From Tardiphaga sp051811025 (GTDB lineage: Bacteria > Pseudomonadota > Alphaproteobacteria > Rhizobiales > Xanthobacteraceae), in contig NZ_JBPWQE010000001.1 in NCBI RefSeq assembly GCF_051811025.1, positions 1,798,001 through 1,862,000 on the forward strand: 64,000 bases of DNA. The letters are read 5' to 3'. The translations under genes and the position numbers were made by a program. The notes under the pieces were generated by a model that saw only the letters and a program-made list of their open reading frames with translations, ran no database searches and had not been told where the DNA came from. This document shows positions 16,792 through 26,181 of the stretch, one piece after another (the stretch's first letter is position 1; every line of letters begins with the position of its first letter).

Positions 16792-18087
16792 TCAGTGTCG
16801 CGCCGGCAGCACTGGCTTGGTCACACCCTCCACGCCGGTCAGCACAAGCATCGTCAGCAGTGCATTCTGGGGCCCGATATACGCATCCACGGGCTTGTAC
16901 CATTCATTGCGCGAATGCCAGTTGCCGCCCTGGCCGCCGCCGCCGATGGTCACCGCAGGAATGCCGAGCGACATCGCGAGATTGGAGTCCGTGCTGGAGC
17001 CAGCAAAGGTGACATGGGGCGCGCGGGTCAGCGTGGTCACGGCGCGCGCGGTCGCCTGCACGAGAGGAGAGTCTTCCGCGACAACGCCCGCCGGACGGTC
17101 GCCGATCAGTTTGATCTCGACAGTGATCTTGTCTGATCCCCAGCGCTTGTTTTCTTCACCAACTGCGTCCTTCACCTGATCGAGAAGCCTCGCTTCGAGT
17201 TTCAACAGTTCTTCGTCGAATTCGATCGTCATGCGAGCTTCGGCAGCGATGGCGTTGACGGATGTGCCGCCACTCACCGTTCCGACCGTGAAGGTGGTTT
17301 TCGGATCCGCGGGTGTCTGCAGCTCCGAGATTTTTGCGATTGCGCGACCCAGCGCATGTGTCGCGCTCGGCAGGCCGAATTCCTGAAAACTGTGACCGCC
17401 CGGACCCTTGAAGATCATCTCGTAGCGATGGCTTCCCGTTCCCTGGTTGACGATCCGCGTGACGCCGAGTCCGTCGATCGAGATGAAACCGTCGATGTCC
17501 TTGTTGTCGCGAAACAGGGCTTTGACGCCGCGCAGATTGCCCAGCTCTTCTTCGCCGACGCTGGCGACGAACATGACGTCCCCGACCGTCGCGATCTGCT
17601 GCGTGTTGAGGGTCTGCATCAAAGACAATAGGGCCGCGAGCCCACGGGCATCGTCACCGATCCCCGGCGCCAGATAGACGCCGTCCTTTTCCTTCACCGT
17701 GACGTCGGTCCCCTCGGGAAAGACCGTGTCCTGATGTGCGGAGATGACCAGCTTCGGCGTTCCCGCGGTGCCCTTGCGCCGGGCGATGACATTGCCCTCG
17801 GCGTCGATCACGGCGTCCTTGAAGCCCAGCTCCTGAAACCGTGACAGAATGTAGTTGCCGCGCACGTTCTCCTTGAACGGAGGCGCGGGAATTTCCGTGA
17901 TCCGGATCTGCTCTTTCAGGGTGCGGGCATCGTCGGCTTTAATGGCATCGAGCGCAGCCATGATGCGCGAATCGGACAGCAGCGTCGTCGTGACGGTATC
18001 AACTGTCTGCGCGGTGACATGGCTGCTGCCGAAGGATGCCAGCGTCAGCGATGCAGCGAATAGGCATGGTCCGAGCGAGCGTCGCAT
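16792..18087 (-). CDS. Exported M20 family metallopeptidase (tripeptidase T-like)
   Basis: 431 aa. The N-terminus MRRSLGPCLFAASLTLASFG followed by SSHVTA is a signal peptide, unusual for the mostly cytoplasmic M20 family. Di-zinc ligands are visible: H and D in SAHQDTVFPEG, D in GIGDDARG, EE in GEEELGN, and the late His in WHSRNEWYKP. It should remove N- or C-terminal residues from peptides in the periplasm. ATG 18087 is chosen for the signal peptide; the frame is open 40 codons further up. Confidence 0.87.
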   Translation of the reverse strand: MRRSLGPCLFAASLTLASFGSSHVTAQTVDTVTTTLLSDSRIMAALDAIKADDARTLKEQIRITEIPAPPFKENVRGNYILSRFQELGFKDAVIDAEGNVIARRKGTAGTPKLVISAHQDTVFPEGTDVTVKEKDGVYLAPGIGDDARGLAALLSLMQTLNTQQIATVGDVMFVASVGEEELGNLRGVKALFRDNKDIDGFISIDGLGVTRIVNQGTGSHRYEMIFKGPGGHSFQEFGLPSATHALGRAIAKISELQTPADPKTTFTVGTVSGGTSVNAIAAEARMTIEFDEELLKLEARLLDQVKDAVGEENKRWGSDKITVEIKLIGDRPAGVVAEDSPLVQATARAVTTLTRAPHVTFAGSSTDSNLAMSLGIPAVTIGGGGQGGNWHSRNEWYKPVDAYIGPQNALLTMLVLTGVEGVTKPVLPARH

Positions 18088-18547
18088 GGCATCTCCGATT
18101 ATCACGCGCGGAGACGATTGTGGTCGCGGTTCAGGCGGGGCTTCCGCCTCGAGAAAACCGCGCGAACGCGCCGCTGTTGACTCGGGTAAGGTAACGGGCA
18201 CCCGCAAGGCTGGCTATAGCTCGCCAGCAACAGAATGGTGCCGGGGTGCGGTGTTCGCGGCCGGAATGTGGCATTGAAAGCAGCTTGGGACACCCCTTGC
18301 GGAACGTCTCCGGCGTCCATATCTTCTCTCCAACGGCGACGTTGATGCTTCATAGCTCCGGCGCCGGGACGACCTTGAATAGCTCGGTGCGCCGGATGTA
18401 CGTGCGCCTGTTGTTCGGGGTCGTTGGCATTTTGGGGCCACTTTTGGCCGTTTTCCCCCTCTGATGGCTTGTTCCGGCTCCTGTTAAGGCCTCGCTGTTC
18501 CTTGTCCGCCTTGGCATGGTCCGGCGCGGCAGATATATGCTGGCGCC
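18088..18547. other. Intergenic region between the M20 peptidase and the glycosyltransferase gene
   Basis: About 460 bases between divergent genes. Several short open frames on both strands have no family pattern and no convincing ribosome-binding sites. It should carry two promoters. A short GC-poor stretch with TTTTGG and CCCCCTCTG at 18430-18465 precedes the glycosyltransferase gene. I see no RNA gene, operator palindrome or terminator. Confidence 0.5.
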
Positions 18548-19681
18548 ATGAACGAACCCATCAGACCGGAGCCCGGACAGATCTTGCAGGCGGGTGCTCC
18601 GCTGCAGCTGTCCGTCGTCGTCCCCACTTTCAACGAGCACGGCAATGTCGCCACCCTGGTGCAGCGGCTGGACGCGGCGCTGGTCGGCATTTCCTGGGAA
18701 GTCATTTTCGTCGATGACAATTCGCCGGACGGCACCGCCGACGCGGTACGCGAACTGGCGCGCAATGACTCACGCGTCCGCTGTATCCGGCGCATCGGCC
18801 GACGCGGCCTGTCCGGCGCCTGCATCGAAGGCATGCTGGCCTCCAGCGCGCCCTGCGCGGCGGTGATCGACGGAGACTTGCAACACGATGAGACCCAGCT
18901 CGGCAAGATGCTCGGTCTGATCGAAAGCGGCGCCGCCGAACTGGTGATCGGCAGCCGTTACATCGAGGGCGGCAGCGCCGACAGTTTCAACCAGCAGCGG
19001 CTTGGCGCGAGCAAATTCGCGACCGCTGTGGCGCAGCGCGTGCTGCGCGTGAAGATCGCCGATCCGATGAGCGGTTTCTTCATGATCCGCCGCGATCGCT
19101 TCGAGCAACTGGCGCCGCAGCTCTCGACGCAGGGCTTCAAGATCCTGCTCGACGTCGTGGCGACCGCGCAGGGCGATCTGCGCATCATCGAAGTCCCTTA
19201 CACCTTCGGCTCGCGCCTGCACGGCGAGAGCAAGCTCGACTCCATGGTGGCGCTCGATTTTCTGGGCCTCGTGCTGGCGAAGCTGACCAACGATACCGTG
19301 TCGCTGCGTTTCCTGTTGTTCGCGCTGGTTGGCTCGCTCGGCCTGTTCGTGCATTTCGCGGTGCTGTTTGTCGCGCTGGAAGCCTTCGATCTACCATTCG
19401 CCGAAGCGCAGGCCATTGCGGCGCTTTGCGCCATGACCAGCAACTTCCTGCTCAACAATTTCCTGACCTATCGCGACCAGCGCCTGAAGGGTTTCGGCAT
19501 CCTGCGCGGTCTGGCGATCTTCTACGTTGTTTGCAGCGTCGGTCTGCTCGCTAATGTCGGCGTGGCTTGGTCGGTCTTCGATCAGGAGCCGATCTGGTGG
19601 CTGGCGGGCGCTGCCGGCGCGCTGATGGGCGTGGTCTGGAACTACGCAATGTCTGGCCTGTTCGTCTGGCGCAAACGGTGA
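18548..19681 (+). CDS. Family 2 glycosyltransferase fused to GtrA membrane domain
   Basis: 377 aa. Residues about 18-235 form a DPM1-like GT-A domain: VVVPTFNEHGNVATLVQRL, VDDNSPDGTAD and DGDLQHDE with the metal-binding acidic residues. Residues about 255-375 have four transmembrane helices of the GtrA/DPMS type. It is predicted to load a sugar onto a polyprenyl phosphate at the inner membrane. The gene is followed after 7 bases by a GT39 enzyme that would use such a lipid-linked sugar, so the pair probably glycosylates an envelope polymer or lipid. Confidence 0.9.
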   Translation: MNEPIRPEPGQILQAGAPLQLSVVVPTFNEHGNVATLVQRLDAALVGISWEVIFVDDNSPDGTADAVRELARNDSRVRCIRRIGRRGLSGACIEGMLASSAPCAAVIDGDLQHDETQLGKMLGLIESGAAELVIGSRYIEGGSADSFNQQRLGASKFATAVAQRVLRVKIADPMSGFFMIRRDRFEQLAPQLSTQGFKILLDVVATAQGDLRIIEVPYTFGSRLHGESKLDSMVALDFLGLVLAKLTNDTVSLRFLLFALVGSLGLFVHFAVLFVALEAFDLPFAEAQAIAALCAMTSNFLLNNFLTYRDQRLKGFGILRGLAIFYVVCSVGLLANVGVAWSVFDQEPIWWLAGAAGALMGVVWNYAMSGLFVWRKR

Positions 19682-19688
19682 TCGCGGG

Positions 19689-21197
19689 ATGACCGCGCAG
19701 GAATTGCGGCTGGTGCGCGGCACCGCGGCTGTCATCATCGGCCTGGTGCTGCTGCGTCTCGCAGCCGCCGCCTGGACGCCGCTGACCTTCGACGAAGCCT
19801 ATTACTGGATGTGGTCGAAACATCTGGCGGGTGGCTATTACGACCATCCGCCGATGGTCGCGGTGGTGATCCGGCTCGGCACCATGATTGGCGGAGATAC
19901 TCCGTTCGGCGTCCGGGTTGTCTCGGTGCTGCTGGCGCTGCCGATGAGCTGGGCGGTGTATCGCACGGCCGAACTACTGTTTGGCGGTCAGCGTATCGCA
20001 TCGACAGCGGTGATCCTGCTCAACGCGACGATGATCACGTCGGTCGGTCTGATGATCGTGACGCCGGACGCGCCGGTGCTGGTCGCGTCAAGCTTCGTAC
20101 TGCTGACGCTCGCCCAAGTGCTGGCGACGGGGCAGGGGGCGTGGTGGCTCGCGGTGGGCGTGGCCGTCGGCGTAGCGCTGTTGTCGAAATATACAGCGCT
20201 GTTTTTCGGACCGGCGATCCTGATCTGGCTCATCGCCGTGCCGAAGACGCGGCGCTGGCTGATCTCGCCATGGCCCTATCTTGGCGGCCTCGTAGCACTT
20301 GCGGTGTTCTCGCCGGTGCTGTTCTGGAATGCCGAACATGGCTGGGTGTCCTTCATCAAGCAGCTCGGACGTGCTCGGATCGATCACTTCAATCCGGCTT
20401 TCATCGCTGAACTGATTCCGACCCAATTCGCCTTCGCGACACCGCTGGTGTTCATTCTCGGCATGATGGGCCTCTATGCCCTGGCCGTCCGCAAGCCTGG
20501 AGCGTGGCCGGCGCGGGTGCTGCTGAATGCGATGTTCTGGGTCATCGTGCTGTATTTCGGCTGGCATGCACTGCACAGCCGCGTCGAGGCCAACTGGTTC
20601 GCGCCGGTCTATCCGACGCTGGCCATCATTGCTGCCGTCGCGGCAACCATCGTGCAATGGAAGCCGCGCGAGCAGCGCACGGTGGATTTCTGCCTGCGCT
20701 GGGCGGGGCCGACCGGCGTCGTCATGTTCACAGCACTGGTGGTGCAGGCCAATACGGGTCTGCTATCCGGCTACAAGCGTGACGCGACAGTCCGCAGCAT
20801 CGGGGTGGGGTTCGTCGAACTGGCGGCCGAGATCGAGGCCATTCGCGCCCGTGTCGGGGCCACATGCGTGGTGGCGCCCGATTACGGCACCACGGGCTGG
20901 CTGACCTTTTATCTGCCGAAGGGGACCTGTGTCTTCCAGCGCACCCAGCGCATTCGCTGGGTGAACATGCCGGAGCCAAGCGCAGAGCAGTTGTCCGGCA
21001 AGCTTTTGCTGGTGGGGGAGCAAAATGCTGCGGCCAATCCGGAATGGCAGGCCGCCTTTGCCCGCATCGAGAAGGTGGCTGACCTCAAACGCAAACGCGG
21101 CCCGCTGGTAGTGGAGAATGTCGAGCTGAACCTGCTGGAAGGCGCGAAAGGCGATGTACTAGACCGTTCGCCGCCACCGGAGATGCTGCCGCGCTAG
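19689..21197 (+). CDS. Family 39 (ArnT/PMT-like) membrane glycosyltransferase
   Basis: 502 aa with about ten transmembrane helices and a soluble C-terminal domain. The early loop FDEAYYWMWSKH followed by YYDHPPM contains the catalytic acidic residues of the PMT_2/ArnT family (DE and D before HPP). It transfers a sugar from polyprenyl phosphate to a periplasmic acceptor, probably lipid A or another glycolipid. It starts 7 bases after the GT2-GtrA gene, the likely donor synthase. Confidence 0.88.
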   Translation: MTAQELRLVRGTAAVIIGLVLLRLAAAAWTPLTFDEAYYWMWSKHLAGGYYDHPPMVAVVIRLGTMIGGDTPFGVRVVSVLLALPMSWAVYRTAELLFGGQRIASTAVILLNATMITSVGLMIVTPDAPVLVASSFVLLTLAQVLATGQGAWWLAVGVAVGVALLSKYTALFFGPAILIWLIAVPKTRRWLISPWPYLGGLVALAVFSPVLFWNAEHGWVSFIKQLGRARIDHFNPAFIAELIPTQFAFATPLVFILGMMGLYALAVRKPGAWPARVLLNAMFWVIVLYFGWHALHSRVEANWFAPVYPTLAIIAAVAATIVQWKPREQRTVDFCLRWAGPTGVVMFTALVVQANTGLLSGYKRDATVRSIGVGFVELAAEIEAIRARVGATCVVAPDYGTTGWLTFYLPKGTCVFQRTQRIRWVNMPEPSAEQLSGKLLLVGEQNAAANPEWQAAFARIEKVADLKRKRGPLVVENVELNLLEGAKGDVLDRSPPPEMLPR

Positions 21198-21204
21198 GAA
21201 GCGC

Positions 21205-21236
21205 GACCACCATGCGCGTGATGCGCGATGGTGGTC
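21205..21236. terminator. Bidirectional hairpin between convergent GT39 and outer-membrane genes
   Basis: GACCACCAT (21205-21213) pairs with ATGGTGGTC (21228-21236), and GCGC inside also pairs. There is no long T-run, but the position between two stop codons fits a shared terminator. Confidence 0.6.
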
Positions 21237-21247
21237 GGCTGTCGCGT

Positions 21248-22624
21248 TTATGGCGCAAAGTGATAGTTCACGCCGATCTTGCCGAGCTGCATGGTCTGCG
21301 CAATATCGGCATTCAGATAATAAGAACCAACTAGCGGAGGGGCATTGATCACGCCTTCAAGGCTCGCTTTGTCATGGCCAAAGCCGATGTAGTTATACTC
21401 CGCCTTGACGGACCAGTTTGGTGCGAAGGCATATTCCACGCCGGCGCCAACCACATAACCGGTGTGAAGGCGGGATCCGCCGAGATTTGCGTATTGCGGG
21501 CCCGCCGAGAGTGATATGGCGTGATGATCCTCGGCAACGGCGACACCGCCCTTGAGATAGGTCAGCCAGCGCTCATCGGTCACCATGCCGATACGTGCGG
21601 TGGCCATTGCAAGCCATTCGGTGCGCGAGCGCACGTCGAGATTGTTATCAAGGTTGGTGCGGGTGCCGCCGCCGATATCGCCGCCGACCAGTTCGCCTTC
21701 GACGCCCATCACGATGACGCCGAGCTGTACATTGGCGCCGATCTGGCCACCGCCGAAGCCGCCGGTCATCGCGAACTTGCCAACCGGCGTGTAGTCACGC
21801 CAGTTGCCCTGCCCCGATCCGTAGCCGGCCTGTGCACCGAGATAGAGTCCGGTCCAGTTGAATCCCGTCTGTGCGTATTGCAGCGGCGGGATCGGCTTTG
21901 CCTCGTTCGGAGCGCCGAACTGGTAGTTCGCGCCGATCTTGATGAGATGTAGCGTCTGCTTGGTCGACGCCGTGGAGACGACCGGCCCGGTGGAGGCCCG
22001 CGTACCGTTAAAGTCGAAGTCGTGGTCGGGGAAGCTGATGAAATCATACTCGCCGCGCAGCGACCAGCTATTGGCAAGCGCATATTCCATGCCGGCGCCG
22101 ACGATCCATCCCCGCCGCGTCTCGCTGCCGGACAGCGTGATCCTGTCCGGTCCGGGAACCGAGACCTGGACGTCGTAGCCGTGATCTTCATTGGCCCAGG
22201 CGAAGCCGCCCTTGGCGTAAGTGAGCCAGCGGCCGTTGGCGAAGCCAACGCGTCCGGTCACGGTTGATAGCCAGTTGATCTGCGACGACTGGGTCAGGGT
22301 GGCCTGGTTCAGAACGCTCACCGAGCGATTGCCCTTGATGCCGCTGAAGCTGATGTCGGCTTCGATGCCGAGCAGCAGGTTGCCAATCTGTTGATTGTAG
22401 CCGGCCTGCACGCCGCCCAGCGCACCGTCGGTCCGGATATTCAGGATCTGCAATTCGGTCCCGCCGAGACCGTAACCGGCATGAACGCCGGCATAAAAGC
22501 CGGTCCAGTTATAGGCAGGATCGATGGCGGGGGCCTTGGTATAGGCGCGGGCCGGCACGTCTGCGGCGATGGCGGCATTGCCGAGGCTGAGGAGGCCGAT
22601 GGTGCCGAGGAGAAGTTGTTTCAT
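21248..22624 (-). CDS. Outer-membrane protein with two tandem Omp31/RopB-like beta-barrel domains
   Basis: 458 aa, about twice the family length. Signal peptide MKQLLLGTIGLLSLGNAAIA. The first barrel begins YNWTGFYAGVHAGYGLGG (near residue 39) and ends LIKIGANYQFG; the second begins FNWTGLYLGAQAGYGSGQ and ends LGKIGVNYHFAP, with a terminal aromatic before AP. Each half also has WLTYAKGGFAW/WLTYLKGGVAV and a GAGMEYA/GAGVEYA strand. ATG 22624 follows AGGAAGCGAC. It could fold as two 8-stranded barrels in one chain. Confidence 0.85.
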   Translation of the reverse strand: MKQLLLGTIGLLSLGNAAIAADVPARAYTKAPAIDPAYNWTGFYAGVHAGYGLGGTELQILNIRTDGALGGVQAGYNQQIGNLLLGIEADISFSGIKGNRSVSVLNQATLTQSSQINWLSTVTGRVGFANGRWLTYAKGGFAWANEDHGYDVQVSVPGPDRITLSGSETRRGWIVGAGMEYALANSWSLRGEYDFISFPDHDFDFNGTRASTGPVVSTASTKQTLHLIKIGANYQFGAPNEAKPIPPLQYAQTGFNWTGLYLGAQAGYGSGQGNWRDYTPVGKFAMTGGFGGGQIGANVQLGVIVMGVEGELVGGDIGGGTRTNLDNNLDVRSRTEWLAMATARIGMVTDERWLTYLKGGVAVAEDHHAISLSAGPQYANLGGSRLHTGYVVGAGVEYAFAPNWSVKAEYNYIGFGHDKASLEGVINAPPLVGSYYLNADIAQTMQLGKIGVNYHFAP

Positions 22625-22996
22625 GTCGCTTCCTTGCAGGTGCGCTGGCAGCCTTCGAGGAATCGGGGCTGCTTCGCGCGTCATTTCGGCGGCGACCATG
22701 GATAAAAATACCGCTCCCGTCGTGGTCCTACGCGCTTCCTTTGTGCAGGATCGCGCGCTCGACGTCGTATTGTGAGCGGATGTCGCCGCTCGGTCTCACC
22801 TGGAAGTACTACTGGGGAGCGCGATCGTGGGACCACACGACGACCACCGGCCAGCGACTTACGGGTCACCACCGGGGCGGAGCAGTGCGCCGCATGGTTT
22901 CAAAAGATGATAAATTATCGTCGTCGGCGTTGAACCAAAGTCAGGGGTCCGGACGACCTATCTCCGCACACATTGAAATGGGCGGTGATTGGGAAC
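22625..22996. other. Divergent promoter region between the double-barrel protein and the AraC-type regulator
   Basis: About 372 bases with only short, family-less open frames. A drop in GC at 22905-22935 (AAAGATGATAAATTATCG) may mark the promoter of the regulator. I see no strong palindrome longer than that DNA (GATAAATTATC, 22910-22920, is a short one). Confidence 0.45.
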
Positions 22997-23446
22997 ATGG
23001 AAAACACAAATCTCGCATTCAGCAGCCACTCCGACTTTGGATCCGATCGTGCCAAGGTGCACAGCATCGAAAAGCCGGACCCCGTGAACCTCACAGAGGT
23101 CGGCGGCCTGCGCGGAGCGCGGATCGCCAGCGTGATCAGTCAGATCAACGAGAGCTTTGCTGACCAGCAGTTCTCAACCCGGGTGGTCGCCGAGAAGCTC
23201 GGCCTGTCCGTCCGCTACGTCCAGGACCTGCTGCAGGGCTCCGGCCTCAGCATCACCGATCGGATCATGGAGCTCCGGCTTGAAAAGGCCCGCAGCATGC
23301 TGACCGGCGATCGGCAGTGCAGCCTGAAGATCAGCGAAGTCGCGGCCGCCTGCGGCTTCAACGAACTATCCTATTTCCACCGCAGCTTCCGTCGTCGCTT
23401 CGGCGCGTCGCCGGCGAAGTTTCGCATCCAGTCAATGAATGGCTGA
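22997..23446 (+). CDS. AraC-family HTH transcriptional regulator, short form
   Basis: 149 aa. The C-terminal hundred residues form two helix-turn-helix motifs: VVAEKLGLSVRYVQDLLQGS (first) and ISEVAAACGFNELSYFHRSF then RRRFGASPAKFR (second), the standard AraC signature. There is no sensor domain, only about 45 unassigned residues at the N-terminus. ATG 22997 is chosen; another ATG at 22973 is in frame. The gene is convergent with phhA and their ends overlap by 15 bases. Confidence 0.85.
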   Translation: MENTNLAFSSHSDFGSDRAKVHSIEKPDPVNLTEVGGLRGARIASVISQINESFADQQFSTRVVAEKLGLSVRYVQDLLQGSGLSITDRIMELRLEKARSMLTGDRQCSLKISEVAAACGFNELSYFHRSFRRRFGASPAKFRIQSMNG

Positions 23447-24319
23447 TGCGCGCTTGCGCTTGAAATAGTCCAGCGTCCCGCGGCTGATGACGTAATCCTC
23501 AGGGGTCACCTCGTCGGCCGCGATGTCGTCTGCTTTGGCCAGGCGGGTATAGAGTGCGCCGAAATCCTGATAGCTGTCCCGCAGCAGCTTCTCGAAGCTC
23601 TCGATGACGAAATAACTCTGCTGGAAGTCATCGATAATGTAGTTCGTCCGCATCACGCGTTCGAGGTCGAACGCGATCCGGTTCGGCGAGGCGTCTTCCA
23701 AGGCGAAGACCGACTCTGTTGCTGACGACAGAATGCCGGCGCCGAAGATGCGCAACCCGTCCGCGCTCTTCATCAGTCCGAACTCTACCGTGTACCAGTA
23801 CAATCGTGCCAGGTTCTTCAACTGGCCGAGCGCCATCGCGCGCTGGCCGCCTTTTCCATAAGCCTCCATGAAGTCGGCATAGACCGGGTTGGCCAATAGC
23901 GGAACGTGCCCGAAGACGTCATGGAAGATGTCGGGCTCCTGCAGATAATCCATTTCGTGTTCGGGGCGGATGAAGGCGCCGGCCGGGAAGCGGCGATTGG
24001 CAAGATGATCGAAGAAGATCTCGTCAGGCACCAGTTCGGCGACCGGTACAACCTGCCAGCCGGTCAGCGGCTTTAGACGTGCACTCAGTTTCTCCAGATC
24101 GGGAATGCCGGATTCGGACAGTTGCAGCATGTTCAATGCAGCGAGGAATTCGTCGCAGGCGCGGCCTTTCAGGACGGTCTGCGCGCGGGCGAACAGACGG
24201 TCCCAGCGGTCGTGCTCGGCGGCAGAGTAGGAGCCCCAGTCCTGGTCCAGCGTGAAGTCCGGGCGTTTCGGGGCGCTGAGGTAGCGGCTCTTTTCGGTCG
24301 AATGATCCAGCTCAGTCAT
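23432..24319 (-). CDS. phhA: Phenylalanine 4-monooxygenase
   Basis: 295 aa, the bacterial PhhA length. It converts phenylalanine to tyrosine with tetrahydropterin and non-heme iron. The iron ligands H133, H138 (DIFHDVFGH) and E179 (YTVEFGL) have the spacing of the characterised Chromobacterium enzyme. ATG 24319 gives MTELDHSTEKSRYL; an earlier in-frame TTG/ATT region is not needed. No pterin recycling gene (phhB) or tyrosine catabolic gene is adjacent. Confidence 0.93.
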   Translation of the reverse strand: MTELDHSTEKSRYLSAPKRPDFTLDQDWGSYSAAEHDRWDRLFARAQTVLKGRACDEFLAALNMLQLSESGIPDLEKLSARLKPLTGWQVVPVAELVPDEIFFDHLANRRFPAGAFIRPEHEMDYLQEPDIFHDVFGHVPLLANPVYADFMEAYGKGGQRAMALGQLKNLARLYWYTVEFGLMKSADGLRIFGAGILSSATESVFALEDASPNRIAFDLERVMRTNYIIDDFQQSYFVIESFEKLLRDSYQDFGALYTRLAKADDIAADEVTPEDYVISRGTLDYFKRKRASAIH

Positions 24320-24590
24320 GACGCTCTCCGACTTCGACGTTTCGATCAAAACATAAGGCGCCGCTGTCGTGAGAGAAGTAACTTCTCACAAGGACTTGTT
24401 CGGCGACAGCAATCCACCACCCTCTGCGTTGCATTTGCAAAGGCGTTTCCTTGTCGGAACCCCGTCTCGATGACATTTTCAGTGGCGACAAACGTGCTCC
24501 CATATCGCTGAAATGATTGCGAAATCTCGGCGAAACCTCACGGGAGGCACGGGCAAAACACTCTCATCATTGACCATAAGGAATACGACC

Positions 24591-25577
24591 GTGCGGTCCG
24601 TAATGTCTTCTCGCTTCCTCTCAGGCGCTTTCGCGGCAGTGCTGCTGGTCTCCGGCGCAGCAGGGGCTTTCGCTGACAACTGGCCGAGCCGGACAATCAA
24701 GCTGATCGTTCCGTTCCCGCCGGGAGGCGCTGCGGACATCACGGCGCGGGTCTATGCCGACAAACTCGGCGAGGCGCTGAAGCAGACCATTGTGGTCGAG
24801 AACAAGGCTGGAGCCGGTACGGCTATTGCTGCCGACGCTGTCGCCAAGGCCGATCCGGATGGCTACACGCTGTCGCTGGCACCTGCAGGGCAGCTCACGA
24901 TCCTGCCGCATATCAACAAAACCATCTCTTACGACCCCTTCAAGAGCTTCGCGCCGGTGGCCATGCTGACGTCGGTGCCTTACGTGCTCGCGGCCAGCCC
25001 CGATACGCCGGTGTCATCAGTGAAGGAGCTCGTCGCTGCCGCCAAACGCGAGCCCGGCAAATTCACCTACTCGTCGTGCGGACCCGGCACGCTCTGCCAT
25101 CTGAGCGGCGAGCTGTTCAAGAGCCTGACCGAAACGGATCTGCTCCACGTGCCGTTCAAGGGCAGTGCGCCGGCCGTCAATGCACTGCTCGGAAACCAGG
25201 TGAACCTGTCTTTCGACACGCTGACGGTGCTGGCGCCGCAGATCCGCGACGGCAAGGTCAAGGGTCTCGTGATCACCAGCCGCGAGCGCTCGTCGCAGCT
25301 TCCCGATGTGCCGACGCCGGCGGAAGCAGGCGTGTCTGATTTTGTCGTCGACTCCTGGTTCGGCCTCGTCGTGCCCGCAGGGACGCCCGACGCTATCGTC
25401 GATCGCCTGAACGCTGAAGTGGTGCGCATCGGTGCGCTGCCGGATGTTCGCGAGCGTCTCGAAAAGCAGGGCCTCAGCATCACGACCTCGACGCCTCAGG
25501 CTTTCGCCCAGACGATCAAGGACGATTACGCCCGCTGGGGACGCGTCGTCGATGCGTCAGGCGCGAAGCTTTTCTGA
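24591..25577 (+). CDS. Tripartite tricarboxylate transporter substrate-binding protein (Bug family)
   Basis: 328 aa. Start GTG 24591 is preferred because AAGGA (24578-24582) lies 8 bases before it; ATG 24603 is the alternative. The signal peptide (FLSGAFAAVLLVSGAAGAFA) precedes NWPSRTIKLIVPFPPGGAAD, the Bug opening, then VENKAGAGTAIAADAVAKAD. It is a second orphan carboxylate receptor without TctAB and is not closely similar to the one at 14965. It ends at a strong terminator. Confidence 0.9.
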   Translation: MRSVMSSRFLSGAFAAVLLVSGAAGAFADNWPSRTIKLIVPFPPGGAADITARVYADKLGEALKQTIVVENKAGAGTAIAADAVAKADPDGYTLSLAPAGQLTILPHINKTISYDPFKSFAPVAMLTSVPYVLAASPDTPVSSVKELVAAAKREPGKFTYSSCGPGTLCHLSGELFKSLTETDLLHVPFKGSAPAVNALLGNQVNLSFDTLTVLAPQIRDGKVKGLVITSRERSSQLPDVPTPAEAGVSDFVVDSWFGLVVPAGTPDAIVDRLNAEVVRIGALPDVRERLEKQGLSITTSTPQAFAQTIKDDYARWGRVVDASGAKLF

Positions 25578-25623
25578 CCATCGATACTGCCTGGCGCATC
25601 GGTCGGGCAGAGCGAAACGAAGA

Positions 25624-25655
25624 AAAGGCCGGGTTGAAGTTTCAACCCGGCCTTT
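25624..25655. terminator. Perfect bidirectional terminator
   Basis: AAAGGCCGGGTTGAA (25624-25638) and its exact complement at 25641-25655 form a 15-bp stem with A/T ends on both sides. It serves the Bug gene on the plus strand and the AhpD-like gene on the minus strand. Confidence 0.9.
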
Positions 25656-25685
25656 CGCTTGTCGATTGTCAGCCGAAGCGTGTGC

Positions 25686-26150
25686 TCAGGCAGCAACCTT
25701 CGACTTCTCGATCGGGTGTGGCACGCGGAAGCCGACGGCGAGACGGTTCCAGACATTGATGGCGCCGATCGCCACGGTGATCTTGAGGCATTCCTCTTCC
25801 GAGAAATGCGCGCGCAGCGCTTCATAATCGGCATCGGGCGCACGGGTCTGCGCGATCAGCGTGACGGCATCGACCCAGGCGAGGAGGGCACGTTCGCGCG
25901 GCGTATAGACCGTCGATTCGTGCCAAACCGACATCATGTTGATCCACTGCTCGCTGAGGCCGTCGTGGCGGGATTCCTTTACATGCATGTCGACGCAGAA
26001 GGCGCAGCCATTGATGATCGACGAGCGGAGCTTGATGAGGTGGACGATCGCAGGCTCGAGGCCGCTCTCCTTGACAACATATTGATCGAGCGCCGCGACG
26101 GCTTTGTAAGCGTCGGGGGCGGCCTTGGCGATGTTGAGACGGGCCTGCAT
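25686..26150 (-). CDS. AhpD-like carboxymuconolactone decarboxylase family protein
   Basis: 154 aa. The alkylhydroperoxidase motif CAFCVDMHVKE gives C49, C52 and H56, the redox-active pair of AhpD-like enzymes, so a peroxide-reducing role is more likely than decarboxylation. The tail WNRLAVGFRVPHP is common in this subgroup. The Rrf2 regulator gene lies 31 bases upstream on the same strand, so the two are probably co-transcribed and the regulator controls this enzyme. Confidence 0.88.
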   Translation of the reverse strand: MQARLNIAKAAPDAYKAVAALDQYVVKESGLEPAIVHLIKLRSSIINGCAFCVDMHVKESRHDGLSEQWINMMSVWHESTVYTPRERALLAWVDAVTLIAQTRAPDADYEALRAHFSEEECLKITVAIGAINVWNRLAVGFRVPHPIEKSKVAA

Positions 26151-26181
26151 GGTCTTTCTCCTTGGTGTGCGGTTTCAGGTT

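Noticed and set aside
18088..18547. Small gene in the spacer before the glycosyltransferase
   Set aside because: Short frames on both strands, with no ribosome-binding site or recognisable family.
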